A DNA stretch of 64,000 nt, taken from assembly GCF_023091745.1 (NCBI RefSeq), contig NC_068915.1, positions 53,564,001 through 53,628,000 of the forward strand, given 5' to 3'. Position 1 is the first letter of the stretch. Each line of letters starts with the position of its first letter. The DNA is from Budorcas taxicolor (taxonomy: Eukaryota > Chordata > Mammalia > Artiodactyla > Bovidae). Position numbers and translations under genes: made by a program. The notes beneath the pieces were generated by a model, which saw nothing but the letters and a program-made list of their open reading frames with translations, did not search any database and was not told the DNA's origin. This document shows, piece by piece, positions 34,678 to 46,049 of this stretch.

Positions 34678-35472
34678 TCAAAAGTTCTTTTGTAATCAGA
34701 CAATATATTGGAGAATTTGATTTATTCTTAATTTTAAGGTAGATAAATGATTACATTGATTTATTAACATTAAATTTTGTACTCTGATTCTAGAAACATT
34801 TGCTGAAATTCGAAACTGAGTAAAAAGTAATATTTTAAAGTGAGGCTAGACTTTAAATGTAATATTTTAAAATGGAGGGGAAAAGGTCTTACATATTATT
34901 TCAATAAGCTGAATTCAAATTTAAAAGGGTACAGGGAGAAAATATAAATTTCCAGGAAATAAACATTTAGTTAAAAAAACTTGCTTCATACTGAATGAAA
35001 AAGAATTCAGTTCAATAATGTTGAAATATGGATAGTTTGCATGAAGTATAAATTTAAAACAGCATTTAGAAAACTAGATTAGCTTTTTTGGAATGAATTT
35101 TTTTTTAACTTACACTTACTCTTTTATATTAAACATTATTTTAAACTTTAGAAAATATAATTGGTTCCCTATGAAAACATCCAAAATTAAAAAAAATTGG
35201 AAAGCATTAATTCCTCACACTGCCATTTTAAATATGATTAGCATATATTTTAACTACCTTCTGTTGTGTGAAACTGATGATATTAGATTTTACTGAGAAA
35301 ATGTTATATTTAAAGCCTCAAAAGTTTCACACGTTCAATTTATTAAGACATCTTTGTTATTTTAGAGATAAAAATCAATTTAAATTTCCTTTTATTCAAA
35401 AAATCCACAAAGTTGTGAGGTAAATTGGATTTTCTCATATTGCAATGCTTTTATTCATTTATTCTTTAATCC
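34678..35472. other. No feature seen
   Basis: Very AT-rich, with a repeated 'gtaatattttaaa' at about 34828 and 34859. No family recognised. Confidence 0.5.
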
Positions 35473-36541
35473 CAGTTCAGTTCAGTTCTGTTCAGTCACT
35501 CAGTTGTGTTCGACTCTTTGCAACCCCATGAATTGCAGCATGCCAGGCCTCCCTGTCCATCACCAACTCCCAGAGTTCACTCAAACTCATGTCCATTGAA
35601 TTGGTTACGCCATACTCAGTCATCCCCTTCTCCTTCTGCCCCCAATCTCTCCCAGAAACACAGTCTTTTCCAATGAGTCAACTCTTAGCATGAGGTGGCC
35701 AAAGTACTGGAGTTTCAGCTTTAGCATCATTCCTTCAAATGAACACCCAGGACTGATCTCCTTTAGGATGGACTGATTGGATCTCCATGCAGTCCAAGGG
35801 GCTCTCAAGAGTCTTCTCCAACATCACAGTTCAAAAGCATCAGTTCTTCAGTGCTCAGCTTTCTTCACAGTCCACCTCTCACATCCATACATGACTACTG
35901 GAAAAACGATAGCCTTGACTAGACAGACCTTTGTTAGCAAAGTAATGTCTCTGCTTTTGAATATGCTATGTAGGTTGGTCATAACTTTCCTTTCAAGGAG
36001 TAAGCATCTTTTAATTTCATGGCTGCAGTTACCATCTGCAGTGATTTTGGAGCCCCCCCAAAATAAAGTCTGACACTGTTTCCACTGTTTCCCCATCTAT
36101 TTCCCATAATGTGATGAGACTGGATGCCATGATCTTCGTTTTCTGAATGTTGAGCTTTAAGCCAACTTGTTCACTCTCCTCTTTCACTTTCATCAAGAGG
36201 CTTTTTAGTTCCTCTTCACTTTCTGCCATAAGGGTGGTGTCATCTGCATATCTGAGGTTATTGATATTTCTCCCAGCAATCTTGATTCCAGCTTGTGCTT
36301 CTTCCAGCCCAGCGTTTCTCATGATGTACTCTGCATATAAGTTAAATAAGCAGGGTGACAAATATACAGCCTTGACGTACTCCTTTTCCTATTTGGAACC
36401 AGTCTGTTGTTCCATGTCCAGTTCTAACTGTTGCTTCCTGACCTGCATATAGGTTTCTCAAGAGGCAGGTTAGGTAGTCTGGTAGTCCCATCTCTTGAAG
36501 AATTTTCCACAGTTTATTGTGATCCACACAGTCAAAGGCTT
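35473..36541 (-). mobile_element. BovB LINE, 5'-truncated, Q-type subfamily
   Basis: About 1.07 kb from the RT region (36541) to the 3' end. The coding remnant on the minus strand gives 'MDHNKLWKIL', the YADD motif and 'EESEQVGLKLN', the Q variant shared with copies at 37.8 and 43.3 kb. A frame shift occurs near 36356 and the TGA near the C-terminus lies at 35850-35848. It is the left arm of an inverted repeat with the copy at 37420-38489. Confidence 0.95.
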
Positions 36542-36770
36542 GAGAGTCATATTTACTTAACTTTTAAATCCTACGCAAACTTAACTGAAGGTTACTGATA
36601 ATTAGTTTTAATCCATTTTTCAGTTAGCTGAGAAACATCTAGAAATTATGTTTTATCCCAATATATGTAAATTACATTTTACAAAATCTAATTTTTGAAT
36701 ATTAAAGATATATGCTTGACATTGTAGAACATACTTTATTGATATACATTTAGATACAGATAATACACTT

Positions 36771-36882
36771 GATCTTCCCTGGTGGCTCAGAGAGTAAAGC
36801 GTCTGCCTGCAATGTGGCAGACCCAGGTTCAATCCCTGAGTCAGGAAGATTCCCCTGGAGAAGGAAATCACAACCCACTACA
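36771..36882 (+). mobile_element. Bov-tA SINE, head and start of body only
   Basis: 'gatcttccctggtggctcag' to 'caacccactacag', then it stops abruptly where MIR sequence begins. The 3' half is missing, and since SINEs truncate at the 5' end on insertion, a later deletion is likely. Confidence 0.88.
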
Positions 36883-37065
36883 GAAAGCACTTACTGAATT
36901 TGTATTAAGTACCTGGCAATATCAAGTACTACTCAAATCTTATTTTGCATATTAAGGAACTAATAGATATTATGTAAGTGAATTGACCAAATTCACAGGT
37001 CTAGTAAACGACTGAGCTAAGATTTGGACCTGGCCATCTGAGCTGTTTAGTAGCCGTTTTCCTAG
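36883..37065 (-). mobile_element. MIR SINE
   Basis: 'aagtacctggcaatatcaag', 'aattcacaggtctagtaaac' and 'gagctaagatttggacctgg' are in the order of the reversed MIR consensus. Old and diverged. Confidence 0.65.
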
Positions 37066-37204
37066 TCACTATTTGAATACTTGATCTGTAGCACATTCTC
37101 TTCTAGAATGTGAACTCTAAGTAAAAGATTCAGGAGATATGCAGGGAAAGATAGTTACTGCATTGATGCTGTAATTGAAAAAATAATTGGAGACTATTAT
37201 TTAT

Positions 37205-38480
37205 GCACAATTACACTCATCTCACATGTTAGTAAAGTAATGCTCAAAATTCTCCAAGCCAGGCTTCAGCAATACGTGAAGCATGAACTTCCAGATGCGC
37301 AAGCAGGTTTTAGAAAAGGCAGAGGAACCAGAGATCAAATTGCCAATATTCGCTGGATCATCAAAAAAGCAAAAGAGTTCCAGAAAAACATCTATTTCTG
37401 CTTTATTGACTATGCCTAAACCTTTGACTATATGGATCACAGTAAATTATGGAAAATTCTTCAAGCGATGGGGATACCAGACTACCTGACCTGCCTCTTG
37501 AGAAACCTATATGCAGGTCAGGAAGCAACAGTTAGAACTGGACATAGAACAACAGAAATTGGACATGGTTCCAAATAGGAAGAGGAGTACATCAAGGCTG
37601 TATATTGTCACCCTGCTTATTTAACTTATATACAGAGTACATCATGAGAAACGCTGGGCTGGAAGAAGCACAAGCTGGGATCAAGACTGCTGGGAGAAAT
37701 ATCAATAACCTCAGATATGCAGATGACACCACCCTTATGGCAGAAAGTGAAGAGGAACTAAAAAGCCTCTTGATGAAAGTGAAAGAGGAGAGTGAACAAG
37801 TTGGTTTAAAGCTCAACATTCACAAAACTAAGGTCATGGCATCTGGTCCCATCACTTCATGGGAAATAGATGAGGAAACAGTGGAAACAGTGTCAGACTT
37901 TATTCTGGGGGGCTCCAAAATCACTGCAGATGGTGATTGCAACCATGGAATTAAAAGACACTTACTCCTTGAAAGGAAAGTTATGACCAACCTAGACAGC
38001 ATATCCAAAAGCAGAGACATTATTCTGCCAACAAAGGTCTGTCTAGTCAAGGCTATGGTTTTTCCAGTGGTCATATATGGATGTTAGAGTTGGACTGTGA
38101 AGAAAGCTGAGCACTGAAGAACTGATGCTTTTGAACTGTGGTGTTGGAGAAGACTCTTGAGAGTCCCTTGGACTGCAAGGAGATCCAATCAGTCCAATCA
38201 AAAGATCAGTCCTGGGTGTTCATTGGAAGGACTGATGCTAAAGCTAAAACTCCAATACTTTGGCCACCTCATGCGAAGAGTTGACTCATTGGAAAAGACT
38301 CTGAATGCCTAGAGGAATTGGGGGCAGGAGGAGAATGGGATGACAGAGGATGAGATGGCAGGATGGCATCACCGACTCGATGGACATGAGTTTGAGTTAA
38401 TTCCAGGAGTTGGTGATGGACAGGGAGGCTTAGCGTGCTGCGATTCATGGGGGTGCAAAGAGTCGGACATGACTGAGCGA
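37205..38480 (+). pseudogene. BovB ORF2 remnant (RT to C-terminus)
   Basis: Visible parts are 'FRKGRGTRDQIAN', 'NIYFCFIDYA' with a stop replacing the next residue of motif A (at about 37418), and 'GLEEAQAGIK', the YADD motif and 'EESEQVGLKLN' within 37605-38087. An 8-bp insertion near 37550 shifts the frame. A TAG at 38085-38087 and a TGA at 38115-38117 break the C-terminal part. Inactive. Confidence 0.85.
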
Positions 38481-38489
38481 CTGAACTGA
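37205..38489 (+). mobile_element. BovB LINE, 5'-truncated at RT start, Q-type subfamily
   Basis: 1.28 kb from 'gcacaattacactcatctca' (start of RT motifs) to 'gactgagcgactgaactgac', without a long (gaact) tail. It shares the Q-type linker with the copy at 35.5-36.5 kb and faces away from it. The short tail end and the altered 3' flank leave no TSD to call. Confidence 0.95.
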
Positions 38490-39486
38490 CTTAAATATTT
38501 GGCAAAGATGAACATCTTAATACTAAGCCACAGAAGTAGAGATGTTTCCTTACTCCTTTCTAGGCAGAGCTGACTAAATGCCAATTTTCTTCTGTAGTGA
38601 ATACAGAATTCCTTCTGGAGATTTTAGATGCCAATTTAGTTTTCCTTCCCAGAGCTGGAATGAGTGACGGAGCAGGAAAAGACTAAGAGGTTGAGATACA
38701 CAAAATATTCATTTCTTTGCACATGAGGTAAGTGGGTATTTGCCTTCTGCAAAATCCACTGTGAAGTCATATACAGATAGATAGATAGATAATAATAGAT
38801 AATAGATAGATAGATAGAACTATACCTCAATAAAATATGTTTATTAAAATGTTCGGGCATTTTCTAGAAATTTGTTACCTTTTCTTCTTTAGGATGCCAA
38901 CATTATATTTGGGGAAATAAAGCTTGTTTGAAATTCTCAATCTAATTTTATAATTTTTGCATAAACTCAAAATTTTATGAGTTAAATCATAATGGATTGT
39001 TGCTCCAGTAACTTCCCAATGCCTTTAAAAGAATAAATATTCAGATACTTAAAAAATGCTAATTCAAAATAATGATTTATTTTTTTCATAGATCCACTAG
39101 CAACTCTGGCAGCTGCCTTTCTTTCTCTATTTTATATTTGCAGTTGATAGAATCATAGTCTCTAAGCCCAGATGCCAGTGTGCCAGTGTACCACAACCAG
39201 TATAATTGTACACTGCATTTCCAAAAGCATCATCTTGTGATAGCACATTCATTTTATATTCATTCTAAAACTAAAAACTGCAATTTTCAATGGTTAATTG
39301 GTCACTTATTTGAGTAAATAGAATCTTGTCCAAGTCAATACACATAAGATATTTACTTTGTAATTTGATTTGGTTTTATTTGCAAGCTATGGCTATCAAG
39401 TGACTTGGATTTCAAAGTTGCAAATTGTATGATGTAGTATAATTATGGCTCATTTAATTATGGAACTTAATTGTTATAACGGAATA
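38490..39486. other. No feature seen apart from a GATA repeat
   Basis: Unassigned AT-rich DNA with the microsatellite at 38772-38818. No gene seen. Confidence 0.45.
38772..38818. repeat. Interrupted (GATA)n microsatellite
   Basis: 'agatagatagatagat' runs at both ends with an 'aataatagataat' interruption. Forty-seven bases in all, imperfect. Confidence 0.92.
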
Positions 39487-40184
39487 CAAGCACACCTTGG
39501 AGATAGTGCAGGTTTGGTTCCAGACCACCACAGTAAAACAAATACTGCAATAAAATGAGTCACACAATTTTTTTGTTTACCCAGTACATATGAAAGTATT
39601 TTACATTATATTCTGAGAAGGAAATGGCAACCCACTCCAGTATTCCTGCCTAGAGTATCCTGTGGACAGAGGAGCCTGGTGAGCTGCTGTCCATAGGGTC
39701 ACACAGAGTCAGACACGACTGAAGTGACTTAGCATGCATGCAAGCACGCATTACATTATATTGTAGTCTGTTAATGTACAATAGCATTATGTTTCAAAAA
39801 ACAATGTACATACCTTAATTAAACATATGTTATTGCTAAAAAATGCTAGCCATCATTCGCTGAGAGCCCTCAGCGAACTGAAATCTTTGTGCTGGCCTTG
39901 ATATTAATAACTGCTGACTGATCAAGGTGGTGGTTGCTGAAGGCTGGGAGAGAGAAAGATGGGGAAATGATCAGTTGATGATGAAAGCACTTAAAATACT
40001 CCAGGAATTGTCAAAATATGAAACAGTGACAAATTCTGTTGCAATTTCTGCTGAAAAAAAAAAACTGGTGTCTGTAGACTTACTTGAAGCAGGATTGTCA
40101 CAAACTTTCAATTCATAAAAACCAACAACAAAAGGTGTCAGCAAAGTGCAGTACAGCGGTCTGCAATATAATGAGGTATGCCTG
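39487..40184. mobile_element. Tigger-family DNA transposon, internally deleted
   Basis: The ends are related inverted repeats: left 'caagcacaccttggagatag' and right 'aatgaggtatgcctg' reversed. The interior 'tggttccagaccaccac', 'aaacaatgtacatacctt' and 'gttgctgaaggctggg' is typical of Tigger1-like elements. TA at 39485-39486 and CA at 40185-40186 are the expected TA target sites, one mutated. About 560 bp without the SINE, with no transposase gene left, so it is a non-autonomous deletion product. Confidence 0.82.
39613..39750 (+). mobile_element. Headless BovA SINE inside Tigger, with TSD
   Basis: 'gagaaggaaatggcaaccc' to 'gactgaagtgacttagcatg', then a short (gca)-rich tail. Perfect 12-bp TSD 'ttacattatatt' at 39601-39612 and 39751-39762. 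Confidence 0.95.
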
Positions 40185-41108
40185 CAAGTGAAGTGAAGTG
40201 AAGTTGTTCTGTGTTTCACAATGATTTTGTAGGTAACTCATCCTGCAGAAAAGGTAAAATCTGCAGAAGAATTTAAGTAGATAATAAATGGACATCAATC
40301 TGACAAGTCAGTTTACTATTAACATTGGCATGAACTTTCATTTAGAGGAGGATTAGAACAGTAGATGTAAGGACGTACCAGCTTTGATCTCAACCTGCTT
40401 CTCGATTTTTTCAGTCACAGTAAGCAAAGTAAAGGACTTAAAACAGTTTGAGTTTGGTCAGCACAGAGGATTTAGTCTTTAGTGTAAGTTTCCCAGCTCT
40501 CTGCTTAATTTATATTATTTCCTGTTAATGGACTTTCTTAACAGAAGTATGAGTAAGAAGGTTGCTTATAAACTTCTAGATACACCTGTCAAATATCAGA
40601 AGCACAGGAGAAAAGTGACATGCCAACAAAGCAATAGTCCATAAAGCTAATTACCTGGATAACTCTTGAAAGGAGGCCCTGACATGGACATGACACGTAA
40701 ATTTGTAACTTGAAGTGTATAACTTGAAGTGTGAATCTATGCATTATTACTACTACTGTTGTTCTGTGACAAGGAAACATTTTTTATCAACAAAAGGCAA
40801 AAATTATGAACGGAGCTGTTTCAAGAAAATATTTGACTTTGATGGAAAATATATGCATCACTCCCATCACCTCATCTCTCTTATACACAGTTTCTGATCT
40901 ATTAGTGGTACCTATTGGATATCCCTCCAATTTAAACCTTAAATTTCCATCTGCACAGTTTCCATATACATAGTCTTTCATGGAAGCCAACAAAGCAGGA
41001 AAAATATAAATTGCTCACCTAGAACGTTGACATCATTAAGCATCTTATGCTTCAACCCATTACCCTTTTTTATGTTAAATTTTCTTGGATATTGTTATAC
41101 ATATAACA
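40185..41108. other. No feature seen
   Basis: Moderately AT-rich. Short open frames on both strands show no domain, and no repeat family was recognised. Confidence 0.45.
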
Positions 41109-41226
41109 GAGAAGGAAATGGCAACCCACTCCAGTATTCTTCCTTGGAAATTCCCATGGACAGAGGAGACTGGCTGGTTACAGTCGATGGGGTCAAAAAG
41201 AGTCGGACACAACTGAGTGACTGAAC
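41109..41226 (+). mobile_element. Headless BovA SINE
   Basis: 'gagaaggaaatggcaaccc' at 41111 to 'gacacaactgagtgactgaa', no tRNA head. It begins at the same base of the unit as the copies at 39.6 and 54.8 kb. No clear TSD. Confidence 0.9.
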
Positions 41227-41344
41227 AAATACCTCTAATGCATTTGGTTAAAATTCTCCCATGTCATTTTATTTTAGATCTCAGCTGTTTACTACTGTGT
41301 TTAACATCTTATATGGATTACTACCTTATGACACAAGCATCCTA

Positions 41345-41590
41345 GTTCTTATTGACTTTCAATGAAGTTTTACTACTCCTTTTCATCCCTTAGATTTCAG
41401 ATTAAATGTCACTTTCTCATAAATATTAGCTAGAGTGTCTCCTCCATTATTTTCTAACAAGAAGACCTCTTCTTTCAGTGACAGTAGTCACAATAATTTA
41501 GAATTGTAGACTTATTTGATTACCTATTTATTTTCTGAACTCCATAGTAGAGTCTGAATTTCAGGAAGACAGAGAATAAACCTACATGAA
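41345..41590 (+). mobile_element. L2 LINE 3' end
   Basis: The order 'cccttagatttcagattaaa', 'cttatttgattacctattta', 'agactctga'-like 'agtctgaatttcaggaagac' and 'agagaataaa' follows the L2 3' region. Strongly diverged. Confidence 0.55.
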
Positions 41591-41599
41591 CCTTGCTCG

Positions 41600-42012
41600 A
41601 AATCCTGTTATAATAATCATGAGTGCTATCACACAAATATTCCCAGCTTTCTGCCCTCCATGCCACAGTAATATTGCATTTTCTGGCCCCTTTTTGTTTG
41701 TTGTGATCATATGTTTAATTATTACCAGTGCCCATTGTGCAGAAGTGATGTGGGTCACTTCCGTGGCTAAGTGCTTAATGGTCAATAGGGGATTCCATAG
41801 AGCACTTTCCCTCTAGCACCACAATGGCTTCCACCTAAGATGAAGACTGATTTGTCAGCCTGATTTCCTGCAATACTGTAATGAGTCATCCCCCTCTGGC
41901 TACTTTTGAAGGAAGCTCAGTGGGATTAGATACCAACCTAATGTTATTTTAACCCACTAGGATCGTTTAGTTGTTTGATAACACAGCATCACATAGACTA
42001 TCCTGGATGATG
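41600..42012 (+). mobile_element. MLT1-like LTR (ERVL-MaLR)
   Basis: 'gaagtgatgtgggtcacttc' (41741-41760) and the 3' part 'cccactaggatcgtttagtt' with 'catagactatcctgg' (to about 42006) are characteristic of MLT1 LTRs. Only weakly similar to the LTR at 13.7 kb, so a different subfamily. Confidence 0.62.
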
Positions 42013-42626
42013 TACTGCCTGATACCACACTAAGTGCAGAGACATGTATCTAAAATAAACTAGGTAATTTATGATGGAAAAAAAAAAGAATAATGCTGTT
42101 TATTTAACAGTGTATAGGAATTCTTGTATCTGTGATTATTAAATGAGAAATTTCTTACTGTTTTTTTCAATATAGATACTCTAAAACCAAAGAGTACCTC
42201 CAAAATGCAAGGTGAGATTAACAAAAAAAAAAAAAAGGAAATAATCTTTGTTTACCAAAGGAGTCATTTTGTGAGACATTATTAGGATACAGTAATTCTT
42301 CATTGGCTAAAAAAATGGTGTGTTAGAAAAGAAAAAAAAATGTTTCCAGCACTTTTGTGTGTTATGCCTAATAAAACCTCTATGTCTCAGTGCAGAAAGA
42401 TATTCTAGTTGGTTCAGTCTTCTAATGAATAAAAACCCACTAAAGAAATAGTATGAACCGGTTAGAGGGGAGATTGCATTAGCACTAGGCCCAAAACTAA
42501 GATATGGTCCCTTTATTCTAAATCAGGTATCTAGCATGTTTCAGTAAAAAATATGTTCACCTGTGCCAACTGCACTTCTTATTCCTATCACCTGACAGGT
42601 TTGTAAAGTGCCTCTGTCAGCAGTCA
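42013..42626. other. No feature seen
   Basis: AT-rich with A-runs at 42077-42086 and 42222-42235. Nothing recognised. Confidence 0.45.
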
Positions 42627-43670
42627 TTCAGTTCAGTTCAGTTCAGTTCAGTCGTTCAGTCGTGTCCAACTCTTTGTGACCCCATGAATCGCAGCACGCC
42701 AAGCCACCCTGTCCATCAACCACTCCTGGAGTTCACTCAAATTCACGTCCATTGAGTCAGTGATGCCATCCAGCCATCTCATCCTCTGTCGTCCCCTTCT
42801 CCTCCTGCCCCCAATCCCTCCCAGCATCAGTCTTTTCCAATGAGTCAACTCTTCGCATGAGGTGGCCAAACTACTGGAGTTTCAGCTTTAGCATCATTCC
42901 TTCCGAAGAACACCCAGGACTGATCTCCTTTAGAATGGACTGATTGGATCTCCTTGCAGCCCAAGGGACTCTCAAGAGTCTTCTCCAACACCACAGTTCA
43001 AAAGCATCAATTCTTCAGTGCTCAGCTTTCTTCACAGTCCAACTCTCACAACATACATGACCACAGGAAAAACCATAGCCTTGACTAGACGGACCTTTGT
43101 TGGCAAAGTAATGTTTGTAACATTTCAATATGCTATCTAGGTTGGTCATAACTTTCCTTCCAAGAAGTAAGCGTCTTTTAATTCCATGGCTGCAATCACC
43201 ATCTGCAGTGATTTTGGAGCCCAAAAAATAAAGTCTGACACTGTTTCCACTGTTTCCCCATCTATTTCCCATGAAGTGATGAGACTGGATGCCATGATCT
43301 TCGTTTTCTGAATGTTGAGCTTTAAGCCAACTTGTTCACTCTCCTCTTTCACTTCCATCAAGAGGCTTTTTAGTTCCTCTTCACTTTCTGTGATAAGGGT
43401 GGTGTCATCTGCATATCTGAGGTTATTGATATTTCTCCCAGCAGTCTTGATCCCAGCTTGTGCTTCTTCCAGCCCAGCATTTCTCATGATGTACTCCGTG
43501 TATAAGTTAAATAAGCGGGTGACAATATACAGCCTTGAAGTATTCCTTTTCCTTTTTGGAACCAGTCTGTTGTTCCATGTCCAGTTCTAACTGTTGCTTC
43601 CTGACCTGCGTATAGGTTTCTCAAGAGACAGATCAGGTGGTCTGGTATTCCCATCTCTTTCAGAATTTTC
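42627..43670 (-). mobile_element. BovB LINE, 5'-truncated, Q-type subfamily
   Basis: Begins on the plus strand with five 'ttcag' units (42627-42651) and ends at 'cagaattttc'. The minus-strand remnant shows the YADD motif within 43146-43487, the Q-type linker, and TGA at 43017-43015. Two frame shifts lie near 43110 and 43225. Little diverged apart from that. Confidence 0.95.
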
Positions 43671-44019
43671 AGGGCTCTAATTCTGTGACGATGCTGGAGG
43701 TTTGCCTCAGTTTCACCTACAGAACTCTTGTTATCCTACCCAGCTGTCTTCACACCTTTTCTCCTCATCTGCAGGTGAACACTTAACATTTGTAGTAAGT
43801 CAAAGCTATTTATTTTCTATCACTGACATTTTCAAATATATATCACATCTGATTTCTATGAAAAATTCTATATGAATTTCAAATTATTTACTTTATTCAA
43901 ATAAATTACAAAGTATTCTTTCCTACCTATTTAAATGTTATCACTAAATATATGTTGTTTCATGCAGTTCCTTTTCAATTAGCATAAGTAAAATTAGATA
44001 GCCAGTAGAAATCTTCTGT
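43671..44019. other. No feature seen
   Basis: Unassigned sequence between BovB and an L1 end. Confidence 0.5.
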
Positions 44020-44198
44020 ATGATGCAGGAAGCTCAAATCCAGTGTTCTGTGACAACCTAGGGTGGGATACAGTGGAAGGTGGGAGGGAGGTTCACGGAG
44101 GGAGGGATACACATATACCTATGGATGATTCATGTTGATATATCGCAGAAACCAATACAATATTGTAAACAATTATCCTCCAATTTTTAAAAAAATCA
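44020..44198 (+). mobile_element. L1 3' UTR fragment
   Basis: 'ggaagctcaaatccagtgtt', 'gaaggtgggagggaggttc', 'tatacctatggatgattcat' and 'gtaaacaattatcctccaat' is the artiodactyl L1 3' end, related to 27180-27580. Extreme 5' truncation, under 200 bp. Confidence 0.88.
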
Positions 44199-44718
44199 TT
44201 GAACAAAAAATCATGAAAACAGATATTTTTAAGACTTCCCAAAATTATGTCTTCTTTCATATTTCTGGACTTTAGTCTGGCAACTCCGTCTTATCTTCTT
44301 TTCTTCTGTCCTTCCTTCTTCTTTTTTGTCTTGTCTTTCTTCTTTCACCATAAATCCAAGTCAAAATTTTTCTTTCTGCTATGTTGGCACAGGATTGGTG
44401 ATAAGGAAAAGATTAGAGTGCATGACTTCAATTGGTTTTTACTCTTTTTTTCTTTTTAAGAATTCAGATTTAGTCCTTTTAAAAATGATGCTAATGTTCC
44501 TTCATCATCTTTATATTTTTATCAAACTTGTCCAAAGTTGAATCAGAGTTGCAGAAAGGTGTTTTCAGTCACTCTATATAATCAGACTCAAGTATGTGGA
44601 GGTCCTTCAGTGCTATCGTATACCACCACATTGTCAGTATTATAGACTCTACATTATGGTTTCTTATTATAAGTGAACACTTAACCACATACTGCTTTAA
44701 AATATATTTAAATTCAAT
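44199..44718. other. No feature seen
   Basis: T-rich spacer with a pyrimidine-rich patch (about 44290-44350). Open frames at 44247-44541 are low-complexity and not convincing. Confidence 0.45.
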
Positions 44719-45132
44719 GTTGTTGTTGTTGTTCAGTCACTCAGTCACGTCTGACTCTGTGATCCCATTAACTGCAACATGCCAGGCTTCCCTGTCCATT
44801 ACCATCTCTGGGAGTTCACTCAAGGTTCTGTCCATTGAGTTGGTGATGCCATCCGACCATTTCGTTCTCTGTCGTCCCCTTCTCCTGCTTTCAATATTTC
44901 CCACCGTCAGGTCTTTTCTCATGACTCAATTCATCTCATCAGGTGGCCAAAGTATTGGAGCTTTAACTTCAGCATTAGTCTTTCCAAAGAATATTCAGGA
45001 CTGATTTCCTTTAGGATTGACTGGTTTGATCTCAGTGCAGTCCAAGGGACTCCCAAGAGTCTTCTCCAACACCACATTTCAAAAGCATCAATTCTTTAGT
45101 GCTCAACCTTCTTTATGGTCCAACTCTCATAT
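44719..45132 (-). mobile_element. Old BovB LINE 3' end, first part
   Basis: Starts with (gtt)4 'cagtcactcagtcacgtctg', the older tail type, and runs to the segment before the C-terminal domain, where a SINE interrupts it. TAA stands at the recurrent stop codon (45098-45096). Confidence 0.92.
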
Positions 45133-45353
45133 ATATTGGGGCTTCCCTGGTGGCTCAGACGGTAGAGCGTCTGCCTGCAAAGCGGGAGACCTGGCTTCGA
45201 TTCCGGGTTGGGAAGATCCCCTGGAGAAGGCAATGGCAATCCACTCCAGCACTCTTGCCTGGAAAATCCCATGAATGGAGGAGCCTGATAGGCTACAGTC
45301 TATGGGGTCGCAAAGAGTTGGACATGATTGAACGACTTTACTTTCACTTTCTT
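45133..45353 (+). mobile_element. Bov-tA SINE inside BovB, with TSD
   Basis: A complete and little-diverged copy: head 'ggggcttccctggtggctca', box-B-like 'ggcttcgattccgg', body, and '(ctttca)n' end. The 8-bp 'tctcatat' is duplicated at 45125-45132 and 45354-45361. The Pol III boxes look well kept. Confidence 0.96.
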
Positions 45354-45361
45354 TCTCATAT

Positions 45362-45475
45362 CTATAAATGACTACTGGAAAAACCATAGCTTTGACTATA
45401 CAGACCTTTGATGACAAAGTAATGTCTTTGCTTTTAATATACTGTCTAGGTTTGTCATAGCTTTTTTTCCAAGGA
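45362..45475 (-). mobile_element. Old BovB LINE 3' end, second part
   Basis: Continuation of the element at 44719-45132 beyond the SINE ('gactactggaaaaaccatag' to 'tttccaagga'), where it is 5'-truncated. Confidence 0.9.
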
Positions 45476-45515
45476 AAGATTTCACCACTATTATACCAAG
45501 ATTTCACCACTATTA
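45476..45515. repeat. 18-bp duplication next to BovB end
   Basis: 'aagatttcaccactatta' occurs at 45476-45493 and 45498-45515, separated by 'tacc'. It lies exactly at the 5' truncation point of BovB. Confidence 0.9.
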
Positions 45516-46049
45516 CTGTGCTGATATCCACTAACAGATTGGGGAAAACATTTTATTATGAAGAATCTAAAGAACTAAGGAAGTTATGACTAAGGGAAGA
45601 GATATAAAATTAATTCTATAGTCTTATTGCAGAAACAGATTTGCTAGGGTATAATTACTTTTAATCATTCCACTGAAGTTATCATGTTAATGAAAGTCAA
45701 ATTTTGTGATATCAATGCCACATTTTGAATCTCTCCCTTAATGCTCAATTTTAGTTTTGATAATGAATGCATTTGTTCATGACTAGAAAATTATGGGTTG
45801 GAGACAGACAGATGAATATAATGAGAAAATCTATTTTGCAATTATGATGGAAGGCAAAGGTGTCAAAGATTAAGAAAGACATCTGGGGAAAAAGTCACTG
45901 TGCTTAATTTAACTTATGTTATTAATAAATAATTATTCATGCCATGCTCTTAGTCTCTGTATTTGAAAGTGTGACAAAGAACCAAATTGTTCAGTGTTAC
46001 AAAGATATCACAAAGATAAAATATTTGAATTTTCAAAGATTATCAATAT
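45516..46049. other. No feature seen
   Basis: AT-rich spacer. Nothing recognised. Confidence 0.5.
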
